Part shown: piece after piece, positions 8,767 to 17,534 of the stretch
Position numbering within the stretch: position 1 is the first letter of the stretch
Layout: every line of letters starts with the position of its first letter
DNA from: Roseibium album
Lineage (GTDB): Bacteria > Pseudomonadota > Alphaproteobacteria > Rhizobiales > Stappiaceae
Length of the DNA: 64,000 nucleotides
NCBI GenBank assembly: GCA_001404055.1
Contig: CXTY01000015.1
Location: 62,001 to 126,000, forward strand
Direction: 5' to 3'
Translations under genes and position numbers: made by a program
The notes under the pieces: generated by a model
Seen by the model: the letters and a program-made list of their open reading frames with translations, nothing else
Databases searched by the model: none
What the model was told of the DNA's origin: nothing

Positions 8767-9339
8767 TCAGCCGCGCAGGCGGTGATGCAGGATGATCGGT
8801 ACGGCGAGTTCTTCCTCGTCGGAGAGATGCCGAGCGAGAAATGCTTCGATGGCTTCAGCTATACCGTGCAATTTACCCACTTCCTCACGGGCCTGCACTT
8901 CATCAAGCTGGATCAGCTTGATTGCGCGGTTGGCCACATTGGTGAACCTGTCCAGCACGAAATCGAGCTCCTTGTGGTCCTTCTCCAGGATCTCAAGTCC
9001 CGCCTCGAAACGTGGATCGGCTGCGGACAATTCGGGAAAATAGCTGTGATCTTCCCAGCCGTGATGACCGTGGAGGTTCCCCACCAGTGCGTTGCCATAA
9101 TAGGACAGCCGCGCCGCAAAGTCGTCAGGCTCCCGAGACTTGTCCAGATAATGCTCGGCTTCCGACCGCACCAATGCACCCAACTTGCGGAACATCTGGT
9201 GTGCCCCAAGCCAATGCTGCGTCTTATCCTTGAAGCCCGGATGCGCTTCCCAGCTGTCACGAGGATAATCCTCAAGCAGAACACGCATGTTTGCGGGCAT
9301 GTCTTCGGTACGGATGTCGAAATCGGTCTTCATCGCCAT
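8767..9339 (-). CDS. Hemerythrin HHE-domain protein
   Basis: The 190-aa cytosolic protein has the histidine/acid pattern of the hemerythrin cation-binding fold: LGAHQMFRK, NLHGHHGWEDHSYFP, EKDHKELD and FLARHLSDEEELAVP. This four-helix bundle would bind a di-iron centre and may bind oxygen or nitric oxide, or store iron. The start ATG at 9339 follows GGAAAGGAG. It converges on phoX with a shared terminator. The downstream gene on the same strand is the broken VOC gene. Confidence 0.85.
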   Translation of the reverse strand: MAMKTDFDIRTEDMPANMRVLLEDYPRDSWEAHPGFKDKTQHWLGAHQMFRKLGALVRSEAEHYLDKSREPDDFAARLSYYGNALVGNLHGHHGWEDHSYFPELSAADPRFEAGLEILEKDHKELDFVLDRFTNVANRAIKLIQLDEVQAREEVGKLHGIAEAIEAFLARHLSDEEELAVPIILHHRLRG

Positions 9340-9458
9340 CTCCTTTCCGCACTTATGTCGGGTGGGAGGCGGCGTTTTTCCAGCTTTGCAGATGCAAAGC
9401 GGTTATGCGTCAAGTGGTTAGCAGTTCAACGCAAGTAATGTTCCTCGTTCAGAACAGT

Positions 9459-10117
9459 TCAGACGGCTGCCAGATGTTCCAGACTAACCGAGACATTCAG
9501 CTTGTTTCCGTCGAGATCACGAACATAGGCACCGTAGTATTTTGGGTGGTAGCTAGGGTCAGGACCCATTAATTTGGATGAAATGGTAGGAATGAATTTG
9601 TTCGGATACGAGGCGCAAAACTTTAGGAAACCGCATGGTTTTCAAAGATTTTCAACGACGTTGCTGAGCAAATTCACCCTATCCCAAAGGGACGCAAAAA
9701 CGGCTTCGATCTGCTGCGTCAAACCGCTCATCCGGGCAGAAAGCCCGCTTATCGCGCTTTTCCTTGCAGTTCATTGCCGTTTGTTGCGCCATTTCAATCA
9801 AATTAATGGGTCCTGACCCTACGTGGTCCAGGCGCTCCTTCGTCTGTGCCACCACAACGCAGGGCCGTCGCATGAAACGCATTTGCGGCTTCTTCATCAG
9901 CGGCATAAAACATGACCTGGCTTCCATTGCCGAACGTTGCTTTTTGCTTGTCGTAAGGAACCAAAACAAACAGGGTTATACGTCCGTCCGCACCCGCATA
10001 ACCCCTTTCCTGCGGCTCGGATAACGCGCACTTCATACCAATCGTCGCCAGGACTTCATCATAGAATTTCCCAGCTGCGGAAAGATTGTTCGTGCCAATA
10101 CAAACCCCAGAAAGCAT
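9459..10117 (-). pseudogene. VOC (glyoxalase-fold) protein gene interrupted by a MITE-like element
   Basis: The N-terminal part (10117 to 9822) encodes MLSGVCIGTNN...EGAPGPR and the C-terminal part (9553 to 9459) encodes YHPKYYGAYVRDLDGNKL and a stop. Together they make a normal 130-aa VOC/glyoxalase-like protein. A 264-bp element flanked by TA sits between them. If the element and one TA are removed, the codons read CGT AGC TAC and the frame is exactly restored (393 bp, 131 codons). As it stands, the N-terminal part reads into the element and stops after about 104 residues, losing the last beta-strand module. The start lies 14 bp after the carbonic anhydrase stop, so the two were probably an operon. 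Confidence 0.85.
9556..9819. mobile_element. 264-bp MITE-like element with 20-bp perfect terminal inverted repeats
   Basis: The left end GGGTCAGGACCCATT (9556 on) and right end (9800-9819) are exact reverse complements for 20 bp. They continue for about 11 more with two mismatches (TGAAATGG inside both). TA dinucleotides flank both ends (9554-9555, 9820-9821), fitting a TA target duplication. No transposase frame is present, so it would move only with a related transposase elsewhere, possibly of the IS630/mariner or IS5 (IS427) type. It interrupts the VOC gene. Confidence 0.85.
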
Positions 10118-10130
10118 CACAAAATCTCGA

Positions 10131-10838
10131 TCAAAGAAAGTCCACTTTTCCGGTCGAAATCTCATAGACCCCGGCGACCGATTTGAGCTTCCCGGCAACG
10201 TGCATTTCGGAAAGGATTGGTTCAGCTACAGCCGCTTTTTCCGCGTTGAGCCTGGCATTTTGAGCTATTGACGCAGCCAGCAAGTCTGTTGGATTTTCGG
10301 GCATCACGTCATAAACAGCAGGCCGGATCGCGTTGACCAGGCTCGGGATATGGCCAGGAGGCAGAACTTTTTCCTTGATGGACTCGATGGTGGCATCGAC
10401 CGCACCGCAGGACGAATGCCCAAGAACGACAATGGTTTTGACCCCGAGAACCGCTGCTCCATATTCCAGACTGGCCAGCCCGTCCTCGTTGATGAAGTTA
10501 CCTGCAACGCGGATGATAAAGAGATCGCCAGGCCCTTGATCGAAAATCAGCTCAGGCACAACACGAGAGTCCGAGCAGGTCACGACGGCAGCAAAAGGCT
10601 GTTGCCCGCTCGCACGTTGGTACCTTTCCTTGGAATGGTCGATGTTGATAGGTGCATTCGCTACATAACGCGCGTTGCCTTCCATCAGACGTTGCAGCGC
10701 TTCATCCGGTGTTGCCGGCGCGGAGGTACTCGCCTGGGCAAAGCCCAAAGAAGGAGATACCACAGCCCCGGCAAAGGCCAGACCGCCTGCCAATAATCCG
10801 CGGCGGTTTATGGTGTAATTTGAACATTTTTCGCACAT
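10131..10838 (-). CDS. Exported beta-carbonic anhydrase
   Basis: The 235-aa protein begins with a twin-arginine-like signal (NRRGLLAGG, residues 11-19; likely cleavage after GFAQA). The beta-class carbonic anhydrase domain follows, with zinc ligands Cys88, His141 and Cys144 (TCSDSR and GHSSCGAV) and the Asp90-Arg92 dyad. It interconverts CO2 and bicarbonate, here probably in the periplasm. An open frame extends to 11018, but the ATG at 10838 has an AAAGGGGGAAC ribosome-binding site and gives a sensible signal peptide. The VOC remnant lies immediately downstream. Confidence 0.9.
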   Translation of the reverse strand: MCEKCSNYTINRRGLLAGGLAFAGAVVSPSLGFAQASTSAPATPDEALQRLMEGNARYVANAPINIDHSKERYQRASGQQPFAAVVTCSDSRVVPELIFDQGPGDLFIIRVAGNFINEDGLASLEYGAAVLGVKTIVVLGHSSCGAVDATIESIKEKVLPPGHIPSLVNAIRPAVYDVMPENPTDLLAASIAQNARLNAEKAAVAEPILSEMHVAGKLKSVAGVYEISTGKVDFL

Positions 10839-11060
10839 GGTTCCCCCTTTGGCACCCAATTGACCAGCACTGCAAACCAGGCGCATGACCGGAAGACTGT
10901 CACTGCACAAAGACCAAAAGCAAGTAGATTGTTTCGTGGAGTTTTCGGGCGGCGATACGGCCAAATCACAGACAGGCCGAAAAATCATCGGAAGGTGAAA
11001 CCCCAACTGCAGCTGCAACGAAAAGCGTTCGCACTTCCGGTCCCTCGCACAAGGAAGAGG

Positions 11061-12686
11061 TCATATTCGCATGCGCGGTACGTCGTTCGGGTCCAGCCGC
11101 AGTTCGATCAGGAGCGGCTTGTTACGTGTTTCAATCGCACCGATGGCAATCTCCAGATCTTCGGCTGATTGCACCGCCAGACCTTGCCCGCCGAGCGCCG
11201 TCGCCACATCAGCAAAGGAGGGCCAGTCAAACTGGCTGAGGCCCGGGTCCATGCTTCGGTCCAGAAACTGGATATGTTCCGCACCATAGGCAGAGTCGTT
11301 ACAAACGATCACTATAAGGTCCTGTTTCAAGCGCACGGCAGTGTTGAACTCGTTGATGCCACCCATCATGAAGCCACCATCGCCCGTGAAAAGCACAACA
11401 GGCCTGTCTGGAGCGGCAAATCCGGCGCCAATCGCCTCTTGCAATCCCAGTCCAATCGAGCCGAAGTTTGCTGTCACGAGAAAACTGTTGGGATCGGGCG
11501 CAGATATTCTGCACCAGACTTCGGTCATGAATCGACCGCCGTCTGTCGCCAGGACCCGGTTTTTGGGAAGCACCTGTTCCAGGCGTTCAAGCGCAAATAC
11601 AAAGTTGACGAAGCCTTCCTTGACCTTGCTGGCGTCACCCGCCGGATGCGCGGTCAGCACTTCCATGTCCAGTTCTTTGGTGAAGCCGCTGGGTGAAATT
11701 TCAGCCTCGTCCAGCCAATAGACGATATTGTCGGCGGTGAGCCCTGCATCGGCGATCAACGCTGCGCTGGCATGGTAGTTTTTGCTAACTTCCGAAACGG
11801 TATCATTGACCTGAACAACGCGTTTCCCCTTCATAAGGGCGCCCCTGTCAGTGGTGAAATGGTGCAGACTTGCACCGAAACAAACCAGGCAATCGCTTTT
11901 TGCAATCACGTCGTAGGCTGCAGGCGTGCTCAACGTCCCGAAGATATCCATATTGCAGCCATGTCCGTTGAACAGACCTTTGGCCTTGAGCGTCGTTGCA
12001 AGCGGTGCTTCCAGCCTGTCGGCCAGCCGGATCAGTTTGTCGCGTGCGCCGATTGCACCACCCCCCGCCAGGATGAGGGGGCGACGTGCCGAAGCGATCA
12101 TGCCCACAGCTTCATCCAGGTCGTTTCCTTCCGGCACGTAGGCAGGTGCACTAAAAGCCTGAAAGACTTTCTTTTCATGGGCAACCTCCTCCCACATGAA
12201 ATCGGCGGGCATATTCAGGACGATGGGACGCTTTTCAACCTGGGCGCGGTAAAAGGCATGAGCGACATCGTGCGCCGCAGTCTGGGGAGAGCGGAGCTGT
12301 TCAAAACCGGCGCCGGTCACCGTGACCAGTTCACGCTGATCAATGTTCTGCAGGTTTTGAGGGGTCATGACCGGCGTATCACCGGCCAGCAGAACCATGG
12401 GAATATGTCCGCGTGCGCCCTCGGTCAGCGCTGTTACGCAATTGGTCAGCGCAGGACCATGAGTAACAGTGGCAACGCCCATCCTGCCCGAGACATGGGA
12501 GTAGGCCAGCGCCATCAGGACCGCGCTGCCTTCATAAGAAACCGGGACAAAGTTTGCCCTGCAAGAACGAACATAATGATCAACCATGAAAAGGTTCGCA
12601 TCGCCCATGAGGCCGAACATGGTGTCGATGCCCTGGTCGAGAACAGCCTGGGCAATCGATTGATAGCAATAGCTCTTTTTGTCCAT
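11061..12686 (-). CDS. Thiamine-diphosphate-dependent enzyme, acetolactate synthase-like
   Basis: The 541-aa protein has the three-domain ThDP layout. The N-terminal pyrimidine-binding domain carries catalytic Glu52 (SYEGSAV). The central domain has LILAGGGAIGARD. The C-terminal diphosphate-binding domain has the GDGGFMMGGINEFNTAV motif. It resembles the acetolactate synthase/benzoylformate decarboxylase superfamily. No small regulatory subunit adjoins it, and the sequence diverges from housekeeping IlvB, so a decarboxylase or carboligase acting on another 2-oxo acid is likely. Substrate is unknown. A 16-bp palindrome lies about 100 bp upstream. Confidence 0.82.
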   Translation of the reverse strand: MDKKSYCYQSIAQAVLDQGIDTMFGLMGDANLFMVDHYVRSCRANFVPVSYEGSAVLMALAYSHVSGRMGVATVTHGPALTNCVTALTEGARGHIPMVLLAGDTPVMTPQNLQNIDQRELVTVTGAGFEQLRSPQTAAHDVAHAFYRAQVEKRPIVLNMPADFMWEEVAHEKKVFQAFSAPAYVPEGNDLDEAVGMIASARRPLILAGGGAIGARDKLIRLADRLEAPLATTLKAKGLFNGHGCNMDIFGTLSTPAAYDVIAKSDCLVCFGASLHHFTTDRGALMKGKRVVQVNDTVSEVSKNYHASAALIADAGLTADNIVYWLDEAEISPSGFTKELDMEVLTAHPAGDASKVKEGFVNFVFALERLEQVLPKNRVLATDGGRFMTEVWCRISAPDPNSFLVTANFGSIGLGLQEAIGAGFAAPDRPVVLFTGDGGFMMGGINEFNTAVRLKQDLIVIVCNDSAYGAEHIQFLDRSMDPGLSQFDWPSFADVATALGGQGLAVQSAEDLEIAIGAIETRNKPLLIELRLDPNDVPRMRI

Positions 12687-12787
12687 CCTGATATCCGGCT
12701 TTCCGTCGATTTTCCGCAGACCCGGCCCATAGCCACCGCGGTATCTGATTGGACACGCGGGTCAGGCTCACAGTCGATCACGCAATA

Positions 12788-12803
12788 AGTTACATTTGTA
12801 ACT
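12788..12803. promoter_or_regulatory. 16-bp perfect palindrome upstream of the ThDP enzyme gene
   Basis: AGTTACATTTGTAACT is symmetric around TT. It lies about 100 bp upstream of the start at 12686, in an AT-rich stretch. It may be an operator or part of the promoter. No local regulator gene can be tied to it. Confidence 0.4.
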
Positions 12804-12925
12804 ATCTGTATTTCAGTTCGCCCTTGAATTCAATTACTTTGGGGATTCAAGCAGCTTGGCTGAATGTCCCACTCAGTAAAAGGTCAGCAATTGGAAAGCA
12901 GAGAAGGAACGGCTGGCATACGCTT

Positions 12926-13837
12926 CTAGGCACGTTTGTCCTGCGTTCGACGCAAGCCAGAGAGCGTATCAATCAAAACCGCAATAAGGACCGTTGCACC
13001 GCCGACAAGCGTGAGCAGTCCGACCCTTTCTCCGAAGACCAACCAGACCCAGACCGGTGCAAGAATGATTTCAACGAGCCCAAGCAGGGCAATTTCCGCT
13101 GCCGGGACAGACCTGGAGCCAGCAAGGATCAGCAATAGCGCACAGCCCAACTGAAATGCCCCCATGGCCAGACCAATCAAGAGATCTTGAGCTGATACCG
13201 CAAGTCCTATACCGGTCACGAATGTTGCAGATGCAGCCACAACAAAAGTCATGCAGCCCCCCACAAGGGCCAGCAGCAACAAATCCGTGGTGCGGCCCCA
13301 GCGAAGCGCAACAGCGAAGACCGCCAGGCCCAGCGCCGCAATCAACCCTGCGACATTTCCCCAGAGGTTCCCCCGCGACAAGCCATCACCGACCATGATA
13401 GCCACACCGACCAACCCAAGAGCGATTGCAATCCAGGCTTCGGGACGAACACGTTCCGCCAGCAAAACACTGCCGAGAATAGCAGCAAAGAAGGGTGCTG
13501 TTGCCAAGAGGAAAAGCGCATTGGCAACAGTGGTGTGTTCGAATGCAACAATGACGCCGCAGGAGGCCAGCATCAGTCCAAAGCCACCACCAAATGCAGC
13601 CGGTGTCAGGTGTCTGACCAGCAAATGGAGTCCGCCAGCATTCCGCCATCCGAGTATGCTTGCCATAAACACGATGGTTCCAATTGATCGGTATGTCAGG
13701 ATTTGCCAGGCGGTTGCTTCCTCAGTAGCGCGAAACCCAAGGCCAATCGTTGAAGAGACGGCCATCCCGAGCGCCACAAGCACAACACCGCGCAAATAGC
13801 TTTGGTGGTGCCTGGTTTCTGCAGGATTTATCGGCAT
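12926..13837 (-). CDS. DMT-superfamily (EamA) transporter
   Basis: The 303-aa protein has about ten hydrophobic helices in two EamA-like halves (about residues 18-145 and 160-290), as in drug/metabolite exporters. Typical segments are LFLLATAPFFAAILGSVLLAERV at the end of the first half and LGLVEIILAPVWVWLVFGERV in the second. The substrate is unknown. The gene is in the same direction as the ThDP enzyme gene but is separated from it by 239 bp, so it has its own promoter. Confidence 0.88.
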   Translation of the reverse strand: MPINPAETRHHQSYLRGVVLVALGMAVSSTIGLGFRATEEATAWQILTYRSIGTIVFMASILGWRNAGGLHLLVRHLTPAAFGGGFGLMLASCGVIVAFEHTTVANALFLLATAPFFAAILGSVLLAERVRPEAWIAIALGLVGVAIMVGDGLSRGNLWGNVAGLIAALGLAVFAVALRWGRTTDLLLLALVGGCMTFVVAASATFVTGIGLAVSAQDLLIGLAMGAFQLGCALLLILAGSRSVPAAEIALLGLVEIILAPVWVWLVFGERVGLLTLVGGATVLIAVLIDTLSGLRRTQDKRA

Positions 13838-14023
13838 CGCCGAGCTCGTCCGCGCCTACCAGTGGTCCATATCGTTGATCTGACAAAGTTCATGACGCAC
13901 TACTTTGTGGCAATGGACTAATAAAAACTCTTTCAAACTGTAGAACATCGGCGGGTGATTTTGCGAGTGCCGCACTGATTTTGGCTTGGGGCCGGGGTCT
14001 CGCGGTCGGGCAAAATGCGTTTC

Positions 14024-14080
14024 CCGTCATTCCGGACAAGTGAGGCGAGAGCCGAAGGCCGATCCGGAATCCAGATATCA
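14024..14080. repeat. Intergenic palindromic repeat, copy 1
   Basis: The outer arms ATTCCGGA (14029-14036) and TCCGGAAT (14063-14070) are reverse complements and can fold into a hairpin. The unit starts CGTCATTCCGGACAAGTG and ends GGAATCCAGA. It matches, inverted, the unit at 14155-14208. Repeats of this type are common between genes in Hyphomicrobiales. Confidence 0.7.
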
Positions 14081-14154
14081 GTGTGAGCCTTGCGAACTCA
14101 TCTTCTAAATCAGAGCCTGCAATTTGGATCAGGGCGCGTTTCCAGCTCGAAATA

Positions 14155-14208
14155 TGTCTGGATTCCAGATCTACTTGCAGCTTGTGCTGCACTTGTCTGG
14201 AATGACGG
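14155..14208. repeat. Intergenic palindromic repeat, copy 2 (inverted)
   Basis: Read on the minus strand this is CGTCATTCCAGACAAGTG followed by an internal GCAGCACAAGCTGC hairpin and then TCTGGAATCCAGA, the same plan as copy 1. The arms ATTCCAGA (14162-14169) and TCTGGAAT (14196-14203) pair. Confidence 0.7.
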
Positions 14209-14286
14209 TGGTCCTATGCAGTGTGAATTTCGTTCAAGACCAGCAGTGCCGTCCCGGACGTGATCCGGGACCTCGGCGTCACAGCT

Positions 14287-14316
14287 AAAAAAAAGGCCCC
14301 GGTTCAAGACCGGGGA
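14287..14316 (-). terminator. Rho-independent terminator of the GGDEF-EAL gene
   Basis: On the minus strand a CCCCGG/CCGGGG stem with a short loop is followed by GCC and a run of eight T. It lies 36 bp past the stop of the gene at 14352. Confidence 0.85.
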
Positions 14317-14351
14317 AGCCGGGTGTTGTATCGAAATTCAAGAAATATACC

Positions 14352-16676
14352 TCAGTGCAATCCGCCTGCGCTCTGCTGTGCGAGCAGCGTTTCAACCATT
14401 GGGCTAGGCATCGGGCGGCCGGTGAGGAAGCCCTGGACATCGTTACAATCGAGAGCCTTCAGGTGGTTCAGCTGGCTTTCCGTCTCGACGCCTTCGGCGA
14501 TCACGCGCATACCAAGCTCATGACCGAGGGCAACGATGGCACGGGCAATACCCAGTTCCCGTGAGCCATTGTCGATGTTTCTGATGAATGAACTGTCGAT
14601 CTTCAGCTTGTTGAGTGGAAACAGCCGAAGTGCACTAAGGCTGGAGTAACCGGTGCCAAAATCGTCCAGCGCGATCCGCACGCCCATATCCCGCAGCCGG
14701 TTCATGGTCTCAACGCAAAGATCCGGATCTTTCATCAGGCTGCTTTCGGTCAATTCCAGCTCGAGCTGCTCTGGCGATAGGCCACTTGAGGTCAGCGCTT
14801 CTTCTATTCTTTCGATCAAGCCACCGCCGAAAAACTGATGTGCCGACACATTGACACTTACAACCAGATGATTGCTGGATGACTGTTGCCAGAAATTGCC
14901 CTGCTTGCAGGCTTCAAACAGAACCCAGGTTCCTAGCTCTGAGATCAGCCCACTTTCCTCTGCCGTTGCAATGAAATCGCCAGGTGGAATACGGCCATGC
15001 TTTGGGTGGTTCCAACGTAAAAGCGCCTCAACCCCGGTCATCCGCCCGGACTTCAAGTCAAATTGCGGCTGATATTCCAGGAAGAATTGCTCCTCCCGGA
15101 TGCCGGTGCGAATGTCCTGGATCAGGCTCAGCTTGAGCGCGTCTGTTTCCGCAAGTGCAGCCGAATAGAACCGGTAGCAGTTTCGCCCGAGAGACTTGGC
15201 CTCATACATGGCATCATCAGCGTGTTTCAACAGGGTAGAGGCGTCTTCACCGTCTTGCGGGTATCTGGAAATACCGAGACTGCTGCAGATCTGGAATGCT
15301 TGATTTTCGATTATGACCGGTTCGCTGACGGCTGCCTGAATTCTCTCCAGAACTGGCTTTATCCTGTCGGCGCTCGCTGTTTCGCGTTTCATGAGAATGA
15401 CGAACTCGTCACCGCCGAACCTTGCCACCATATCCTCAGGACGCAGGCAGTAGACCAGCCGCTCCGCAACGATTTTCAGAACCTTGTCACCAGCCGAATG
15501 ACCAAGGCTGTCATTGATGGCCTTGAACCTGTCCAGATCGACGAAAACCAGTGTGAATTCAACGCTGCCTGCATGGTTGTCCCTGATTAGCTCATCAATC
15601 CGCCGTTCAAGAAGGTTCCGGTTCGACAAATTGGTTAGTGGGTCATGTTCGGCAAGAAACAGGATCCGGCTTTGCGTGAGGTCTCTTTCAATCGCAATCG
15701 CAGCAATACGAGCAGTTTCAGCCACAAGGTCAGCCTGAAGCTCATTGGGAGACGAGTTTTCGCTGGAATACATTGTAATTGCGCCGAGCACGTGTCCCGT
15801 CAACGATCTGATTGGAGAGGTGGTGCAGGCCTTTATCCCATGCGTCAGCGCAATGTATTTGTGATCAGCCCAAAGAGGATCACTTTCAATTTCGGCGACA
15901 TGGACAGTTGTGCCCCCAAATGCCGCTGTTCCACACACCCCGCTTGAAGGCCGGATCCGGGCATTGTCCAGCGCAAGGTTGAATTCATCAGGTAAACTTG
16001 GCGCGGCACACGTTTGTACATGTTTGCCATCCTTGCCTAGCGTCAAAATGGATGCTTTTACTTCCACAAACTGCTCTTCCAACAATAGCAACAGCTCACT
16101 TAGAACGCGTTCAAGCGGAAGGCCAGCGGCAATAAGCTCAAGAACCTTGCCTTGCCCTTCCCGGAGGAGTTCAGATTTCTTTCGAGTTGTAATGTCGTGA
16201 CCAATTCCGAAAAGCCCCACGACGTTGCCGATTCCATCTCGCAGCGGCACCTTCGTCGTCGACAGCCATTGCTTTTCGCCACCAGGCAGATAAACGAACT
16301 CCTCATGTCCCACCATGGCCTGATCACTTTCCATGAGCGTCTGTTCAGCACGGTAAAACCTTTGAGCAATTTCATGTTCGTGAAGTTCAAGATCGGTTTT
16401 GCCAATAACTTCTGATAAATTCCGGTCTGAAAAATGGGTCATCAAGGCGTCATTAGCCATGACAAAACGGCTAGCACGATCTTTCAGATAAACTGGATCA
16501 GAAATGTACTGTGCGACTTGCTGGAACCACAGATTATGCGCAGCCCAACTGTTTGACTGCGGAAGATCTAGATCGAAAGGTTCACGCCCCGAGGCGGCCG
16601 TTTGATCTGATGACACACGCGTGCCTTCAGTTATTTTAAACTCTTTGCCAAAATTCAGAACATTCTTGTTGCGCAT
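14352..16676 (-). CDS. PAS-GAF-GGDEF-EAL cyclic-di-GMP signalling protein
   Basis: The 774-aa cytosolic protein has a PAS domain (about residues 50-170; YLKDRASRFVMAND), a GAF domain (about 185-340), a GGDEF diguanylate cyclase domain with an intact GGDEF at 421-425, and an EAL phosphodiesterase domain with EALLRW at 550-555 and DDFGTGYSSL. Both catalytic motifs look intact, so it could make and degrade cyclic di-GMP, controlled by ligand or redox sensing in PAS/GAF. The start ATG at 16676 has a GGGAG ribosome-binding site 6 bases upstream. A longer frame to 16727 lacks one. The gene is a single transcription unit ending in a strong terminator. Confidence 0.92.
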   Translation of the reverse strand: MRNKNVLNFGKEFKITEGTRVSSDQTAASGREPFDLDLPQSNSWAAHNLWFQQVAQYISDPVYLKDRASRFVMANDALMTHFSDRNLSEVIGKTDLELHEHEIAQRFYRAEQTLMESDQAMVGHEEFVYLPGGEKQWLSTTKVPLRDGIGNVVGLFGIGHDITTRKKSELLREGQGKVLELIAAGLPLERVLSELLLLLEEQFVEVKASILTLGKDGKHVQTCAAPSLPDEFNLALDNARIRPSSGVCGTAAFGGTTVHVAEIESDPLWADHKYIALTHGIKACTTSPIRSLTGHVLGAITMYSSENSSPNELQADLVAETARIAAIAIERDLTQSRILFLAEHDPLTNLSNRNLLERRIDELIRDNHAGSVEFTLVFVDLDRFKAINDSLGHSAGDKVLKIVAERLVYCLRPEDMVARFGGDEFVILMKRETASADRIKPVLERIQAAVSEPVIIENQAFQICSSLGISRYPQDGEDASTLLKHADDAMYEAKSLGRNCYRFYSAALAETDALKLSLIQDIRTGIREEQFFLEYQPQFDLKSGRMTGVEALLRWNHPKHGRIPPGDFIATAEESGLISELGTWVLFEACKQGNFWQQSSSNHLVVSVNVSAHQFFGGGLIERIEEALTSSGLSPEQLELELTESSLMKDPDLCVETMNRLRDMGVRIALDDFGTGYSSLSALRLFPLNKLKIDSSFIRNIDNGSRELGIARAIVALGHELGMRVIAEGVETESQLNHLKALDCNDVQGFLTGRPMPSPMVETLLAQQSAGGLH

Positions 16677-16871
16677 ACCGTTCTCCCGCAAAGGAAAGTA
16701 ACGCAACACAAAAATTGCAATCAACAAACCTAACTAAGTAATCCCAATTTATTTTGCCCTTCAAAGCTATTACATTGCTTCAATTATCAATATATCCAAG
16801 AAATTACTGACACCGGCAACCAACTCGCCTAATATTATTGATTGCAATTACTATTTCTCTCTCGTCAAAGT

Positions 16872-17534
16872 TTAGCCCAACACAACCACCGTCGTCCCTA
16901 GTTCCACGCGGTCATAAAGATCGATGATGTCCTGATGCCACATGCGGATACAGCCGCTGGAGGCATTGGTGCCGATGCTGCCAGGCTGGTTGGTAGAGTG
17001 GATGCGGTAGAGCGTGTCCTTGTTGCCCTGCCAAAGATAAAGGCCGCGGGCGCCGATCGGGTTGCTCGGGCCACCGTCCTGGCCATCCTTGTATTTGGCA
17101 AGTTTCGGATCGCGCTCAATCATTTCTTCTGGCGGGAACCATTTCGGCCATTCTCGCTTGAAGCGGATTACCGCTTCTCCGTTCCAGGCAAACCCTGCCC
17201 TGCCGACGCCGATTCCATAACGGATCGCACGCCCACCAGGCTGGATCAGATAGAGATACCTCTTGTTCGGATCGACAACGATCGTCCCTTCAGGATATTT
17301 CGTCGGATAAAAGACCGACTGGCGCAGGTATTTCGGATCGAATTTTTGATACTGAATGCCGGGAAGGGAAAAACCACCGTCACGGATCGGCGCATATGCT
17401 GACGCATAATCCGGTGTTCCATCGGAAAGCGGATTGAGACCGGCCTGTATCGCACCCGTCTGCTTGCTTTGACACGCGGCGAGCAACAACGGAATTCCGG
17501 CAACAAAACTGCGGCGGCTCATCTTCAACGCCAT
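16872..17534 (-). CDS. L,D-transpeptidase (YkuD), lipoprotein-like, twin-arginine signal
   Basis: The 220-aa protein begins with SRRSFVAG (residues 6-13), a hydrophobic stretch and LLAAC (Cys21), so it may be exported by Tat and lipidated. The catalytic YkuD domain has His179 and Cys195 in the SSGCIRM motif. These enzymes form meso-Dap to meso-Dap peptidoglycan cross-links or attach lipoproteins to the wall. The start ATG at 17534 follows AGAAGGAC. The longer frame to 17687 is not supported by a ribosome-binding site. The gene stands alone. Confidence 0.9.
   Translation of the reverse strand: MALKMSRRSFVAGIPLLLAACQSKQTGAIQAGLNPLSDGTPDYASAYAPIRDGGFSLPGIQYQKFDPKYLRQSVFYPTKYPEGTIVVDPNKRYLYLIQPGGRAIRYGIGVGRAGFAWNGEAVIRFKREWPKWFPPEEMIERDPKLAKYKDGQDGGPSNPIGARGLYLWQGNKDTLYRIHSTNQPGSIGTNASSGCIRMWHQDIIDLYDRVELGTTVVVLG

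Larger units (their letters stand above)
13838..14351. other. Non-coding region with intergenic palindromic repeats
   Basis: These 514 bp hold no gene. They carry two copies, in opposite orientation, of a GTCATTCC(G/A)GACAAGTG repeat unit (listed separately), a related CCCGGACGTGATCCGGG palindrome near 14252, and the terminator of the GGDEF-EAL gene. Confidence 0.7.

Noticed and set aside
11772..12788. 338-aa frame opposite the ThDP enzyme gene
   Set aside because: It lies entirely antisense to a clear enzyme frame and has no recognisable domain.
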